Shown: positions 1 to 9,060 of the stretch, one piece after another | Layout of the letters: every line of letters begins with the position of its first letter | Numbering within the stretch: position 1 is the stretch's first letter | Assembly: GCF_003862485.1 (NCBI RefSeq) | Contig: NZ_RRCM01000001.1 | Location: forward strand, 1,801,110-1,865,109 | Length of the DNA stretch: 64,000 nt | Reading direction: 5' to 3' | Source: Lachnoanaerobaculum orale | GTDB taxonomy: Bacteria > Bacillota > Clostridia > Lachnospirales > Lachnospiraceae | Made by a program: the position numbers and the translations under genes | Notes under the pieces: model-generated | The model's input: the letters and a program-made list of their open reading frames with translations, nothing else | The model's database searches: none | What the model was told of the DNA's origin: nothing

Positions 1-162
1 TTTTTGCAATAGGAAGAAATATAAATAAATATCATCGTTTTCTCCATGCAAAACTAAAGAAATTTGAAGGGAAAATACAGGAGAAAACAGCATAGTAAAA
101 AATGCAAAAGCAAAATTTATGCCAAGGGGGTTTTATGCCCAAAAATAGACAGCATTATAGAA
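1..162. other. window edge, no gene seen
   Basis: AT-rich stretch at the window edge. No convincing reading frame with a ribosome site was found on either strand. The only longer plus-strand frame nearby runs straight through the terminator hairpin that follows, so it was not accepted. Confidence 0.5.
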
Positions 163-228
163 AAATAAAATATCCTGACAAAGTCACAAAGCAAAAACGC
201 CTTGTATTTGTCAGGATATTTTTATTTA
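163..228 (-). terminator. bidirectional-looking terminator
   Basis: A long stem pairs about 166-182 with 207-224 (core TATCCTGACAAA / TTTGTCAGGATA) around a 24-nt loop, with A-runs on one side and T-runs on the other. It could end transcripts from both strands. It lies just beyond the stop of the small minus-strand gene and probably ends that transcript. Confidence 0.7.
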
Positions 229-272
229 GTTCTGTGGGAAGTAGAAATGCTTATTTCCCGACAGCCCCTTTA

Positions 273-458
273 TTATTTCTTATCTTCAATCCTTCTTTTA
301 TCATTTTGTCCTTTGGTCTTAAAGTCAAAAGCCAACCTCATTCTGAAGTTTATATGCTGACTTAATACAAGTGAAATAACTCTTGCTATAAACAGCAATG
401 TCACCATAAAAACCGCAAAAATTATAAAAGTATTCAGTCTTTCATCTGATTTTTCCAT
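273..458 (-). CDS. small single-span membrane protein, unknown function
   Basis: A 61-residue protein that I do not recognise. Residues 10-33 form one hydrophobic segment (IIFAVFMVTLLFIARVISLV), followed by a basic, lysine-rich tail, so it is probably a small inner-membrane protein. A strong AGGAGG ribosome site lies 5 nt before the ATG, and a hairpin terminator follows the stop, both arguing that it is expressed. It lies 95 nt after nhaC, separated by that gene's terminator, so it is either a readthrough product or has its own promoter. A link to Na+/H+ antiport or lysine fermentation is only guilt by position. Confidence 0.55.
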   Translation of the reverse strand: MEKSDERLNTFIIFAVFMVTLLFIARVISLVLSQHINFRMRLAFDFKTKGQNDKRRIEDKK

Positions 459-511
459 TATTACCTCCTGTATGTACCATTAAGCTTCTTAATATAAGAG
501 TATCACAAAGT

Positions 512-545
512 GAAAAATCCCTCAACCTTTATGGGATTGAGGGAA
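512..545 (-). terminator. terminator of the lysine fermentation operon
   Basis: On the minus strand CCCTCAA and TTGAGGG pair around an 11-nt loop, followed by an ATTTTT tract. It lies 10 nt after the nhaC stop. Confidence 0.75.
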
Positions 546-552
546 GTTTTTA

Positions 553-2217
553 TTAAGCTGCGTTTGCTACGCCTTGTTTTGAACCTTCTTTTGATGTAAC
601 TTTTTTGATAATGAACAGTACACCTACCATCAATGCTACCGCGATTATAAGTGATATAACCACATTTCTTACGAAAGCTGCGATTATATAGCTTACAAAC
701 GATACAGCTGCAACCAACATTGCATATGGCAACTGTGTGTTTACGTGGTTGATGTGATTTGACTGTGCACCGGCACTCGCCATAATGGTCGTATCTGAAA
801 TAGGTGAGCAGTGGTCACCGCAAACAGCACCTGCCATACATGATGAGATTGAGATTATCATCATCTGCTGATCCTTGCCTGCGAATACTGCAACAACTAT
901 AGGAATAAGGATACCGAATGTTCCCCATGATGTTCCTGTTGAGAATGCAAGGCAAACTGCAACAACGAATATAATTGCCGGAAGAAGTATCTGCATACCT
1001 GCTGCCGAATGCTCCATCATAGCGGCTACGAACTGCTTTGCACCAAGTACATCTGTGATAGCCTTCAATGACCATGCAAATGTAAGAATAAGTATTGCAG
1101 GTACCATTGCCTTAAATCCTGCCGGTAAGCATTCCATACATTCTGTAAACTTAAGTGATCTTCTTGAAATATAGAATATCAATGTGATAATAAGTGCTAT
1201 AGAGCTACCCATTGAAAGACCTACTGAAGCGTCACAATTTGAGAAAGCCTCTACAACGCTTGCACCGCTGAATATTCCACCTGTGTAAAGCATACCTACT
1301 ACACAGCAAACAATAAGTGAAATGATCGGGAAGAGCATATCTACAAGTTTACCGTCCTTATGGCCTCCTCTGTCAAGCTCCTCAAACTTCTCTTCTCCTG
1401 TTGTGAAAAGATCGCCTTTCATTGCATTCTCTTCGTGAACCTTCATAGGACCGAAATCAAACTTCCAGAATGTTATTACAAGCATCATTACGATTGTAAG
1501 AAGTGCATAGTAGTTGAAAGGGATTGCCTTTACAAAAAGTCCGAATCCGTCTTCACCGTCAACAAAGCCTGTAACTGCAGCTGCCCATGATGAAATAGGT
1601 GAAATAATACATACAGGAGCCGCTGTAGCATCTATCAAATATGCCAACTTTGCTCTTGAAACCTGATGCTTATCTGTAATAGGTCTCATAACGCTACCTA
1701 CTGTAAGGCAGTTAAAGTAGTCGTCGATAAAGATAAGACATCCGAGAAGGATTGATGTAAGCTGTGCACCTACTCTGGTCTTGATTCTTTTAGATGCCCA
1801 TTTACCGAAGGCATCAGAACCGCCTGTTTTATTCATAAGTGCAACAACCATTCCCAAGATAACAAGGAAAATCAATATACCTACATTGTAGCTGCTTGAC
1901 AGTACTGAAACCATACCTTGCTCAAATACCGCCTTCATAGTTCCTTCAAAGTTAAACCCTGATGCCAACATACCGCCGAAAATCAATCCGATTGCAAGTG
2001 AGCTGTATACTTCCTTACTTATAAGTGCAAGCACGATAGCTACAAGCGGCGGTACCAGTGACCAAAACGTTGCATACAGAGCAGGCTTCGGTGCTTCCGC
2101 CTCCGCTCCGAAAACAACTATCGGACACATAACTGCAATAAACAATGCTAAACATAGCACGTATGATTTTTTATCTCTAAAAAACCTCGGTTTACAAGTG
2201 TCATTCCCACTATTCAT
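553..2217 (-). CDS. nhaC: Na+/H+ antiporter, NhaC family
   Basis: A polytopic inner-membrane protein of 554 residues with about a dozen hydrophobic segments, matching the NhaC family of Na+/H+ antiporters. A charged stretch near residues 265-290 breaks the membrane segments in the middle, as is common in this family. A GAGAGG site precedes the ATG. It is the last gene of the kal-to-nhaC operon, 15 nt after btuR. Antiporters of this type recur in lysine fermentation clusters. The role could be sodium or pH balance, or exchange of an amine substrate or product; the substrate cannot be told from sequence. Confidence 0.88.
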   Translation of the reverse strand: MNSGNDTCKPRFFRDKKSYVLCLALFIAVMCPIVVFGAEAEAPKPALYATFWSLVPPLVAIVLALISKEVYSSLAIGLIFGGMLASGFNFEGTMKAVFEQGMVSVLSSSYNVGILIFLVILGMVVALMNKTGGSDAFGKWASKRIKTRVGAQLTSILLGCLIFIDDYFNCLTVGSVMRPITDKHQVSRAKLAYLIDATAAPVCIISPISSWAAAVTGFVDGEDGFGLFVKAIPFNYYALLTIVMMLVITFWKFDFGPMKVHEENAMKGDLFTTGEEKFEELDRGGHKDGKLVDMLFPIISLIVCCVVGMLYTGGIFSGASVVEAFSNCDASVGLSMGSSIALIITLIFYISRRSLKFTECMECLPAGFKAMVPAILILTFAWSLKAITDVLGAKQFVAAMMEHSAAGMQILLPAIIFVVAVCLAFSTGTSWGTFGILIPIVVAVFAGKDQQMMIISISSCMAGAVCGDHCSPISDTTIMASAGAQSNHINHVNTQLPYAMLVAAVSFVSYIIAAFVRNVVISLIIAVALMVGVLFIIKKVTSKEGSKQGVANAA

Positions 2218-2232
2218 ACCGTTTCCTCTCTT

Positions 2233-2757
2233 TTACATTTCTATACCGACACGGGCCCTTTGCCCCTTGTCAAACGGATGCTTAACCTTTTGAAAATGTG
2301 TAAAATAATCAGCAAGTTCTGCTATCTCATTTTTAGGATTTCTTCCGGTCATGACAATTTCGAGATTTTCAGGGCGGGATTTAAGAAAATCCGTCAATGT
2401 ATCATGATCCACCATATCAAGATTGTAAGCATCTATTACCTCATCCATTACCAATAGGTCATATTTACCTTCAGTGGCAAGATGAATAACGTCTTTTAAA
2501 TGATTTGTGAAAAACTCCTTTGCTTTAAGTTTCTCAGCATCAGTCATATTAAATGTAAACCCAAAATTAGTTTTTTTTGTATAAACTTCTATATTATCTA
2601 TTTTTCTAAGCACCTTCAGCTCGTTTGAAGTATCACTTTTTAAAAATTGTGTAAACAGGACTTTTCTGCCGCTACCTGCACATCTTACCGCCAGCCCTAC
2701 AGCTGCAGTTGTCTTTCCTTTACCGTCGCCTTCGTATACGTGAATAAGTCCTGTCAT
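2233..2757 (-). CDS. btuR: cob(I)yrinic acid a,c-diamide / cob(I)alamin adenosyltransferase
   Basis: A cytosolic ATP:corrinoid adenosyltransferase of the CobA/CobO/BtuR family, 174 residues as usual. The P-loop GDGKGKTT is at residues 10-17 and the C-terminus carries the family's GQRARVGIE-type ending. It transfers the adenosyl group of ATP to cob(I)alamin. Its position 10 nt after kamE suggests that it makes the adenosylcobalamin needed by lysine 5,6-aminomutase and restores cofactor lost during turnover. An AGGAG site lies before the ATG. Confidence 0.93.
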   Translation of the reverse strand: MTGLIHVYEGDGKGKTTAAVGLAVRCAGSGRKVLFTQFLKSDTSNELKVLRKIDNIEVYTKKTNFGFTFNMTDAEKLKAKEFFTNHLKDVIHLATEGKYDLLVMDEVIDAYNLDMVDHDTLTDFLKSRPENLEIVMTGRNPKNEIAELADYFTHFQKVKHPFDKGQRARVGIEM

Positions 2758-2767
2758 TTTTACTCCT

Positions 2768-3559
2768 TTACTTGCCTAAGCCTCTTTTTACCATTTCAGT
2801 AACAGCAAATGTTGCTACATCGTCTGCAAACTTTCCGGTTCCGAATCCGGCATCATAGCCAAGTTCCTTAGCAAGCTCATATGTGATTCTTGCACCTCCA
2901 CATATGAGAATATACTTATCTCTAAGGTCTTCAGCCTCCAAAAGTTCTACAAGATTTGTAAGGTTCTTTATATGAATATCCTTTTGTGTGACTGTCTGTG
3001 AAACCAGTAATACGTCTGCATTAAGTTCTCTTGCCTTTTCTATGAACTCTTCATTGGTAACCTGTGCACCTAAGTTATATGCATCAATCATCTCATATCT
3101 CTCAAGTCCGTAGTGTCCGGCAAAACCTTTTCTGTTCATTATAGCGTCTATTCCTACAGTATGTGCATCTGTACCTGTGGAAGCTCCGACAACAACTATC
3201 TTTCTGTGGAAGTTCTCTTTGATAAATTCATTGACTTCTTCCATGCTCATTGTCTCTTCTTCAACTGTCTGCACATGAATATTGGTATAATCAACACTAT
3301 GTACTAAGCTACCATAAACCACAAAAAATGTAAACTCCGCATCAAGCGATCTTCTATATGCCACATTGACATCTGAAAGTCCCATCTTCTTTGCAAGTAT
3401 TCTTGCCGCCTCTTCACCTCTCTCATCATTCTTTATGGGAAGTGTAAAGCTGACCTGAACCTTACCGTCGTTCATGGTATCGCCGTAAGCCTTTACCTTT
3501 GTAAGGTCAAGTGTCTTATCAAAGTCGACCTTATTTAGATTATATAAACCGCTACTCAT
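2768..3559 (-). CDS. kamE: lysine 5,6-aminomutase, beta subunit
   Basis: The cobalamin-binding subunit of the adenosylcobalamin- and PLP-dependent enzyme that moves the terminal amino group of beta-lysine (or D-lysine) from C6 to C5. The 263-residue length fits the family. The base-off B12 motif includes Asp131-Ala-His133 with His133 as the cobalt ligand, followed by Gly136. Lys144 stands exactly where the PLP-binding lysine is known in the clostridial enzyme. The start overlaps the kamD stop by 8 nt, pointing to coupled translation of the two subunits. Confidence 0.96.
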   Translation of the reverse strand: MSSGLYNLNKVDFDKTLDLTKVKAYGDTMNDGKVQVSFTLPIKNDERGEEAARILAKKMGLSDVNVAYRRSLDAEFTFFVVYGSLVHSVDYTNIHVQTVEEETMSMEEVNEFIKENFHRKIVVVGASTGTDAHTVGIDAIMNRKGFAGHYGLERYEMIDAYNLGAQVTNEEFIEKARELNADVLLVSQTVTQKDIHIKNLTNLVELLEAEDLRDKYILICGGARITYELAKELGYDAGFGTGKFADDVATFAVTEMVKRGLGK

Positions 3560-5111
3560 CTTTTACCTCCTTCTTCATAAGAGGAATAAATGGGTTGAAG
3601 TATACACTATCTTTTACAACGACTCCGTCTAATCCCTTACCTCCGTTGAAAGGTCTCTTTATATCTGCAAATGTTCCCTTTTCAAGTGTAGCAAACAATC
3701 CCTGTGTCTCAATATCCGATAAAAGATTTGCAGCCTTTGTAAGGACTTCATTTGCTCTGTTTCTAATGATACCGTTTTCCTTGAACTCGATTTCTTCTCC
3801 CAAATCCTTCATTGTTCTGAAGATATACTGTGCATTTTCTATTGCAAGCGCTCTGTCTGACATAAACGGAGTATGTATAGCCTCTGTCATCATTCCGAGA
3901 AGATGTATCTTTTGATGTGTCAGTATGGTCACCATATTAAAGAGTGCATCCTGTACATGACCGCGGAAGATATTTCCTGTCATGAACTTTGTAGGAGGCA
4001 TATATTTAAGAGGTGCCTTAGGGAAAATTTCTCTTGCCATCTGTGCCTGTGCAAGTTCAAATAAGAATCCGTTTTCGGCATCAGGTGAAATCTCAAATGC
4101 GTGACCGAGACCCTGCTGCTCAGGCGGCAATCCGGCTTCAAGAGCGAACTGCTCATTCAAAAACTGTGATGCAAGTACTGTATGTGCTTCTTCTATGGCA
4201 TCTGCCGTAGTAAGGTAGTTATCCTCACCTGTATTTATGATAACGCCTGCAAATCCGTTGATGATTCTTGAGAAATACTGATCAACCAATGTTCTTTGCA
4301 TATTTATATCTCTGAAAAGAATTCCGTAGAGTGCGTCATTAAGCATTACGTCAAGTCTTTCCATAGCACCCATTGCCGCTATCTCAGGCATACAAAGTCC
4401 TGAACAGTAGTTACACAGTCTGATATATCTGTGTTCCTTTTCACCTACCTCGTCAAGTGCCTTTCTCATAAGTTTGAAGTTTTCCTGTGTAGCATATGTA
4501 CCGCCGAATCCTTCTGTGGTGGCACCGTACGGAACATAGTCAAGAAGACTCTGTCCTGTAGTTCTGATAACAGCTATTATATCCGCTCCCTGCTTTGCAG
4601 CCGCTACCGCCTGCGTGATATCCTCATATATATTTCCTGTTGCAACAATCAAATATATGTACGGACCCTTTGTATCTCCAAACTCTGCCAAGTATTCGTT
4701 TCTTTTATCAACATTAACCTGAATCCTATCCACCATAGTCTTTGCTACAGGTACAATTGCATCCTCGATTTCCTTTGATGAATGAATCTTTAATTTTGAT
4801 AAATCTATCTCACCTTTGTCGATACCCTGTGCTATCTCATTCGGTGTAAGTGACAGCTCAAGCATTGCATTTCCAATCATGAATGCCGCACCCATCGGAA
4901 GAAGCTTATGTTCCACCATGTGGTCCACTACCACATTCGGTAGCGGAACCTCCACGCTGTTTACTCCGTCAATCCCTAAAAGTCTGCATACCGTTCTCTC
5001 TACAGCTACTGTAGTATGTTCATCAATAAAGGCTTGGACATCCAGCGCAACATTTTTTGCACTATTTCTAGCTTTAGAGATTAAACTTTGATCAAGTCCA
5101 AGTTTACTCAT
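3552..5111 (-). CDS. kamD: lysine 5,6-aminomutase, alpha subunit
   Basis: The large, PLP/substrate-binding TIM-barrel subunit of lysine 5,6-aminomutase, 519 residues, matching KamD throughout. With KamE it converts L-beta-lysine to L-erythro-3,5-diaminohexanoate by a radical rearrangement. The gene lies between kamA and kamE, the standard order in lysine-fermenting Clostridia and Fusobacteria. No truncation or frameshift is seen. Confidence 0.97.
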   Translation of the reverse strand: MSKLGLDQSLISKARNSAKNVALDVQAFIDEHTTVAVERTVCRLLGIDGVNSVEVPLPNVVVDHMVEHKLLPMGAAFMIGNAMLELSLTPNEIAQGIDKGEIDLSKLKIHSSKEIEDAIVPVAKTMVDRIQVNVDKRNEYLAEFGDTKGPYIYLIVATGNIYEDITQAVAAAKQGADIIAVIRTTGQSLLDYVPYGATTEGFGGTYATQENFKLMRKALDEVGEKEHRYIRLCNYCSGLCMPEIAAMGAMERLDVMLNDALYGILFRDINMQRTLVDQYFSRIINGFAGVIINTGEDNYLTTADAIEEAHTVLASQFLNEQFALEAGLPPEQQGLGHAFEISPDAENGFLFELAQAQMAREIFPKAPLKYMPPTKFMTGNIFRGHVQDALFNMVTILTHQKIHLLGMMTEAIHTPFMSDRALAIENAQYIFRTMKDLGEEIEFKENGIIRNRANEVLTKAANLLSDIETQGLFATLEKGTFADIKRPFNGGKGLDGVVVKDSVYFNPFIPLMKKEVKDE

Positions 5112-5122
5112 GTTTTTATCTC

Positions 5123-6379
5123 CTATTTTTTCTCATGTGATCTTCTAAATCTTGCCAAATCAGCCGGCTCAATTGTCATAGCATTTCCTTGCTCAAGTCC
5201 TGCCACTCCGCCTAACTGCTTTTCTCTCTTGCCCTTGCAAATATCACAGTTGCAATGATTCTCATAATGCTCAGGCTCTGTATATGTTGTGATAACACCT
5301 TCATAGTTTCTAAGTATTACCTTGCCCGGACTCTGTGAAATAACATAGTTAGGCATAACAGGTGTCTTTCCGCCGCCTCCAGGTGCGTCAACAACGAATG
5401 TAGGAACACAATATCCTGATGTATGTCCTCTAAGGCCTTCTATGATCTCAATACCCTTTGAAACCGGTGTTCTGAAGTGTTCAAGTCCCTGTGAAAGGTC
5501 ACACTGATATATGTAGTAAGGTCTTACTCTGATTTTTACAAGCTCATGCACGAGATCTGTCATTACATGTACACAGTCATTTACACCTGCTAAAAGCACT
5601 GTCTGATTTCCGAGAGGGATACCTGCATCTGCAAGTCTTGCACAAGCCTCTGCAGACTCTTTTGTAATCTCGCTAGGATGATTGAAATGTGTGTTGAGCC
5701 AAATCGGATGATATTTCTTAAGCATATTTACAAGCTCAGGTGTAATTCTCTGAGGCATAACAACCGGTGTTCTTGAACCGATTCTTACAATCTCAACGTG
5801 ATCTATTTTTCTAAGCTCTGAGATAATGTACTCAAGCTTTTCATTGCTGATAAGAAGTGCATCACCGCCTGAAAGAAGTACATCTCTTACCTCAGGATGT
5901 CTTCTGATATAGTCAATGCAGGCATCTACCTGTGATGTAGGTACGCTTGTATCATTTTGTCCTGCAAATCTTCTTCTTGTACAGTGTCTGCAATACATTG
6001 AGCACTGATCTGTTACAAGGAATAATACTCTGTCCGGATATCTGTGTGTAAGACCGTGAACAGGTGAATCTGTATCCTCATGTAAAGGATCCGCAAGGTC
6101 CGCATCAGCTATATGAAGCTCTGATACTGTAGGGATTGCCTGCTTTCTTACAGGATCGTTCTCATCATCAAGATCTATAAGTGAAAGATAGTATGGTGTG
6201 ATAGCCATTCTTAAGTTCTCAAGACATCTCTTTACACCTTCTTCTTCCTTCTCGGTAAGCTTTACATACTTTTTTAAACTCTCTACATTTGTGATTCTGT
6301 TTCTAAGTTGCCATTTCCAGTCATTCCACTCATTGTCCGGAACGTCCACGAATAAACCGTTTTCTCTACTATTTCTCAT
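5123..6379 (-). CDS. kamA: L-lysine 2,3-aminomutase (radical SAM)
   Basis: The first step of the pathway, L-lysine to L-beta-lysine. The radical-SAM cluster motif is Cys126-x3-Cys130-x2-Cys133 (CSMYCRHC). The PLP lysine is Lys338 in GGGGKTP. Asp294 and Asp331 match the two aspartates that hold the substrate amino group in the Clostridium subterminale enzyme, offset by one residue. A C-terminal Cys-rich piece (HCNCDIC) fits the structural zinc site. The 418-residue length is normal for the clostridial enzyme and longer than the EpmB type, so lysine degradation rather than EF-P modification is the better call. Confidence 0.97.
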   Translation of the reverse strand: MRNSRENGLFVDVPDNEWNDWKWQLRNRITNVESLKKYVKLTEKEEEGVKRCLENLRMAITPYYLSLIDLDDENDPVRKQAIPTVSELHIADADLADPLHEDTDSPVHGLTHRYPDRVLFLVTDQCSMYCRHCTRRRFAGQNDTSVPTSQVDACIDYIRRHPEVRDVLLSGGDALLISNEKLEYIISELRKIDHVEIVRIGSRTPVVMPQRITPELVNMLKKYHPIWLNTHFNHPSEITKESAEACARLADAGIPLGNQTVLLAGVNDCVHVMTDLVHELVKIRVRPYYIYQCDLSQGLEHFRTPVSKGIEIIEGLRGHTSGYCVPTFVVDAPGGGGKTPVMPNYVISQSPGKVILRNYEGVITTYTEPEHYENHCNCDICKGKREKQLGGVAGLEQGNAMTIEPADLARFRRSHEKK

Positions 6380-6402
6380 TTGATTCCCCTTACTTATGTG
6401 TA

Positions 6403-7437
6403 TTAAACGTACTTTTTCTCGAATACTTCTCTGATTGCAGGATTTTCACGAATTTCTTGCAATGTTATAACATCATGTCCCTTTGTATATCCGTTTCCGA
6501 TGATCATATCGATATCTTTACCTACGCCCTCTGCTCCAAGTGCTGCCTTTGTAAAGCTTGTAGCCATTGAGAAGAAGTATACGCATCCGCCGTCATGTAC
6601 AGGAAGGATTGCACTCATCTCACAGTTATTTACATTTACACAGCATATTGAAACATCATATTCTTTTCCGTCATTAAGCTCCAATGCCTTTTCAAGTACA
6701 TCTACAGGAAGTGCCGCACTTGCCTGGAATGCCTCATGGCAAAGTCCCATCTTCTTAAGTTCTTCCACGCCTTCTTTGCTGTAGTCCATAGCCACTACCT
6801 TACCTGTAGGTCCGACTCTCTTCATAGCTTCATAGCAAACAAGCATTCCGCTCTTTCCGGCTCCGCCAAGTACCAACACGCTCTGTCCCGACTGAACAAG
6901 CTTGGCTGTTTGAGCAGGCGCTCCGGCTACATCCAGTGCTGCAAGTGCAAGAGGCTCAGGTAAATCATCAGGGAGTTTTGCATACAATGCACTCTCAAAT
7001 AATACGGCCTGACCGTCAATGTCCACTCTGTCTATCTCAGGGTGAATAGCCTTGATCTTATCAATCTTTAAAGGTGTCATAGAAAGTGATACCAAAGATG
7101 CGATCTTATCACCAACCTTAATGTCTGTCTTAAGGTCCTCACCGATATAGCTTACCGTTCCGATAAACATTCCGCCTGAACCTGTTACAGGATTTTGCAT
7201 TTTTCCTCTCTCATTTACGATATCAAGGATCATCTGTCCTATCTTTTCAGTATCCTTATTGCAAGCTTCCTCAATCTGTGTAAATGAAGCCGAATCGATG
7301 TTCAATGAAATAACGTCACAGATAATCTCATTTGAATATCTCTTTGTCATATCATTGTCGATTTTCTTTGCCGCCTGTGTCAAAACCCCTTGCGGTTCAA
7401 TAACTCTGTGAATACCGTACTTATTTCCCTTTAACAT
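6403..7437 (-). CDS. kdd: L-erythro-3,5-diaminohexanoate dehydrogenase
   Basis: A soluble NAD(P)-dependent dehydrogenase of 344 residues in the MDR-like Kdd family. It oxidatively deaminates 3,5-diaminohexanoate to 3-keto-5-aminohexanoate with release of ammonia. The dinucleotide motif GGAGKSG lies near residues 190-200. It sits between kce and kamA in the conserved pathway order. Confidence 0.95.
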   Translation of the reverse strand: MLKGNKYGIHRVIEPQGVLTQAAKKIDNDMTKRYSNEIICDVISLNIDSASFTQIEEACNKDTEKIGQMILDIVNERGKMQNPVTGSGGMFIGTVSYIGEDLKTDIKVGDKIASLVSLSMTPLKIDKIKAIHPEIDRVDIDGQAVLFESALYAKLPDDLPEPLALAALDVAGAPAQTAKLVQSGQSVLVLGGAGKSGMLVCYEAMKRVGPTGKVVAMDYSKEGVEELKKMGLCHEAFQASAALPVDVLEKALELNDGKEYDVSICCVNVNNCEMSAILPVHDGGCVYFFSMATSFTKAALGAEGVGKDIDMIIGNGYTKGHDVITLQEIRENPAIREVFEKKYV

Positions 7438-7449
7438 ACTTTCTCCAAT

Positions 7450-8268
7450 CTATTTTAAACCAAGTATTTTTCTTGCTTCATCCGGCGTAGCTATTTCTCT
7501 GCCAAGTTCCTTTGCCAGTCTCACGACCTTCTCAACCAGCTCTCCGTTTGACTTTGCCATTACGCCCTTACTAAGATATATATTATCTTCAAATCCTACT
7601 CTTGCATGTCCGCCCATAAGAATAGCCATTGTTACCATCGGAAATTCCGCTCTTCCAACTCCTGAAGCGGTCCATGTTGAACCCTGCGGTATGCTCTCCG
7701 CCATAAATAATAAATCTCTCGGTGTTCCTGAAATACCGCCGTTTACGCCCATTACAAAATCGAAATGCATAGGAGCTTTTATAAAGCCCTTTTTGTGAAG
7801 ACGAATTGCCATATCCACCATACCCTTATCAAATACTTCGATTTCAGGTTTTACATTATGTTCATTCATCTTCTTTGCAAAATCCACAATCATATTTTCA
7901 GTGTTGACAAAGATCTCGTCTCCACCGAAATTGCAGGTTCCGCAATCAAGTGTTGCCATCTCAGGGTTAAGATCAATCGGTGCAAGTCTTTCTTCATTGC
8001 TCATACCCACCGCACCGCCTGTAGAAGGCTGTATAATAACATCCGGCAACTCTTTTCTTATAGCATCAATACATTCTTTGAATCTGTCCGCACTCTGTGT
8101 AGGTGTTCCGTCATCTTCTCTTACATGAAGATGTATTATAGCGGCACCCGCATCATAAGCGGATTTTGCTTCTCTTACGATTTCTTCCACCGTATAAGGT
8201 ACATTAGGATTTTGCTCCTTTGTAACCTCGGCGCCGCATATACATGCTGTAATAATAAGTTTTTCCAT
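7450..8268 (-). CDS. kce: 3-keto-5-aminohexanoate cleavage enzyme
   Basis: A Zn-dependent Claisen-type enzyme of the BKACE (DUF849) family, 272 residues. It condenses 3-keto-5-aminohexanoate with acetyl-CoA to give acetoacetate and L-3-aminobutyryl-CoA. The metal ligands His46 and His48 (HLH) and an acidic residue near Glu227 are present, as is Glu14 of the family. BKACE enzymes vary in substrate, but the neighbours fix this one to lysine. Confidence 0.95.
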   Translation of the reverse strand: MEKLIITACICGAEVTKEQNPNVPYTVEEIVREAKSAYDAGAAIIHLHVREDDGTPTQSADRFKECIDAIRKELPDVIIQPSTGGAVGMSNEERLAPIDLNPEMATLDCGTCNFGGDEIFVNTENMIVDFAKKMNEHNVKPEIEVFDKGMVDMAIRLHKKGFIKAPMHFDFVMGVNGGISGTPRDLLFMAESIPQGSTWTASGVGRAEFPMVTMAILMGGHARVGFEDNIYLSKGVMAKSNGELVEKVVRLAKELGREIATPDEARKILGLK

Positions 8269-8274
8269 ATTTGC

Positions 8275-8661
8275 CTACTTGTTTCTCTGTCTGTCTTTAA
8301 GTACTACGCAAGTTCCGCTTGCTCTGCATACCACTACAGGCTCTGTTAATACGTCACATGCCGAATCATTGATATCTGTTCTCGGTGTTATTACCTTTCT
8401 TGCCTCAAATACCATCTTTCTTGATGTATTTCCTACAGAAACGATCTCACCTGTCGCCTCAATAAAATCTCCCGCATGAACCGGTGCCAAAAACTCTACG
8501 CTGTCATAAGCCTTGAAAAGACCCTCATCACCGTCATTGATGATCAAAAGTTCAGTTGCTACATCTCCGAACAATCCTAACATTCTTGCTCCGTCTACCA
8601 ACTCACCGCCGTAGTGAGCATCATGAGCGCTCATACGAAGCCTAATAGTTGATTTAACCAT
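8275..8661 (-). CDS. kal: 3-aminobutyryl-CoA ammonia lyase
   Basis: A short hotdog-fold enzyme of 128 residues that removes ammonia from 3-aminobutyryl-CoA to give crotonyl-CoA, the last lysine-specific step. The start [10 protein letters not shown] is preceded by an AAGGAGG ribosome site. It is the first gene of the eight-gene operon, so the promoter region upstream controls the entire pathway. The butyryl-CoA dehydrogenase and CoA transferase that would finish the route to butyrate are not adjacent. Confidence 0.93.
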   Translation of the reverse strand: MVKSTIRLRMSAHDAHYGGELVDGARMLGLFGDVATELLIINDGDEGLFKAYDSVEFLAPVHAGDFIEATGEIVSVGNTSRKMVFEARKVITPRTDINDSACDVLTEPVVVCRASGTCVVLKDRQRNK

Positions 8662-8741
8662 TTTTCCTCCTTACATAGATAAGCCGTACTCATCTCTTTT
8701 TTATGTAAATATTTTACAATAAACTTAAGAAATTGGGGACT

Positions 8742-8789
8742 GACTAAATGTATATAAAAAAATACAAGTTAGTGGACAAAATGTATATA
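8742..8789. repeat. two-copy direct repeat over the kal promoter
   Basis: GACTAAATGTATATA (8742-8756) and GACAAAATGTATATA (8775-8789) match at 14 of 15 positions and are offset by 33 bp, about three helical turns. One copy covers the -10 box, the other the -35 box. This arrangement fits binding by a transcription factor. Confidence 0.55.
8751..8779 (-). promoter_or_regulatory. candidate sigma-A promoter of the kal operon
   Basis: On the minus strand TTGTCC (8774-8779), a 17-nt spacer and TATATA (8751-8756), giving a leader of about 80 nt. A 15-nt direct repeat lies over it. Confidence 0.5.
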
Positions 8790-9004
8790 TCGTATATTTG
8801 TTTCCTTTATATAATAAGTTTTTATATTTGAATTTACTATGATATTTTATCCTTGATTATAATACTTTATTATTTCAGCATACTAAAATCCATATTTCAT
8901 ATACGATATGCACATATAAATTTTAGACAGTACTATAGATTGTAAAATTTTATAAATGCCTATTTTGCGATAAAACAATATCTTTTCATTGCATATTTTG
9001 CATA

Positions 9005-9057
9005 ATAAAAAAGATACGGATGAAAAATACATTCAGTATTATCTCATCCATATCTTT
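9005..9057 (-). terminator. terminator of the kamBC/regulator operon
   Basis: On the minus strand AAAGATATGGATGA (9057-9044) pairs with the arm at 9022-9010, with one mismatch, followed by a TTTTATT tract. It directly follows the regulator's stop. Confidence 0.7.
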
Positions 9058-9060
9058 ATT

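Larger units (their letters stand above)
8662..9060. other. promoter region of the kal operon, no gene
   Basis: A 399-nt AT-rich stretch with no coding frame. It holds a likely sigma-A promoter, a 15-nt direct repeat, an 11-nt inverted repeat (8787-8797 against 8899-8909) and, at the far end, the terminator of the upstream regulator gene. Its length suggests a regulated promoter. Confidence 0.7.

Noticed and set aside
102-365. Plus-strand reading frame of 87 codons near the window start
   Set aside because: It runs through the stem-loop terminator and over the reverse strand of a better-supported small gene, and has no convincing ribosome site.
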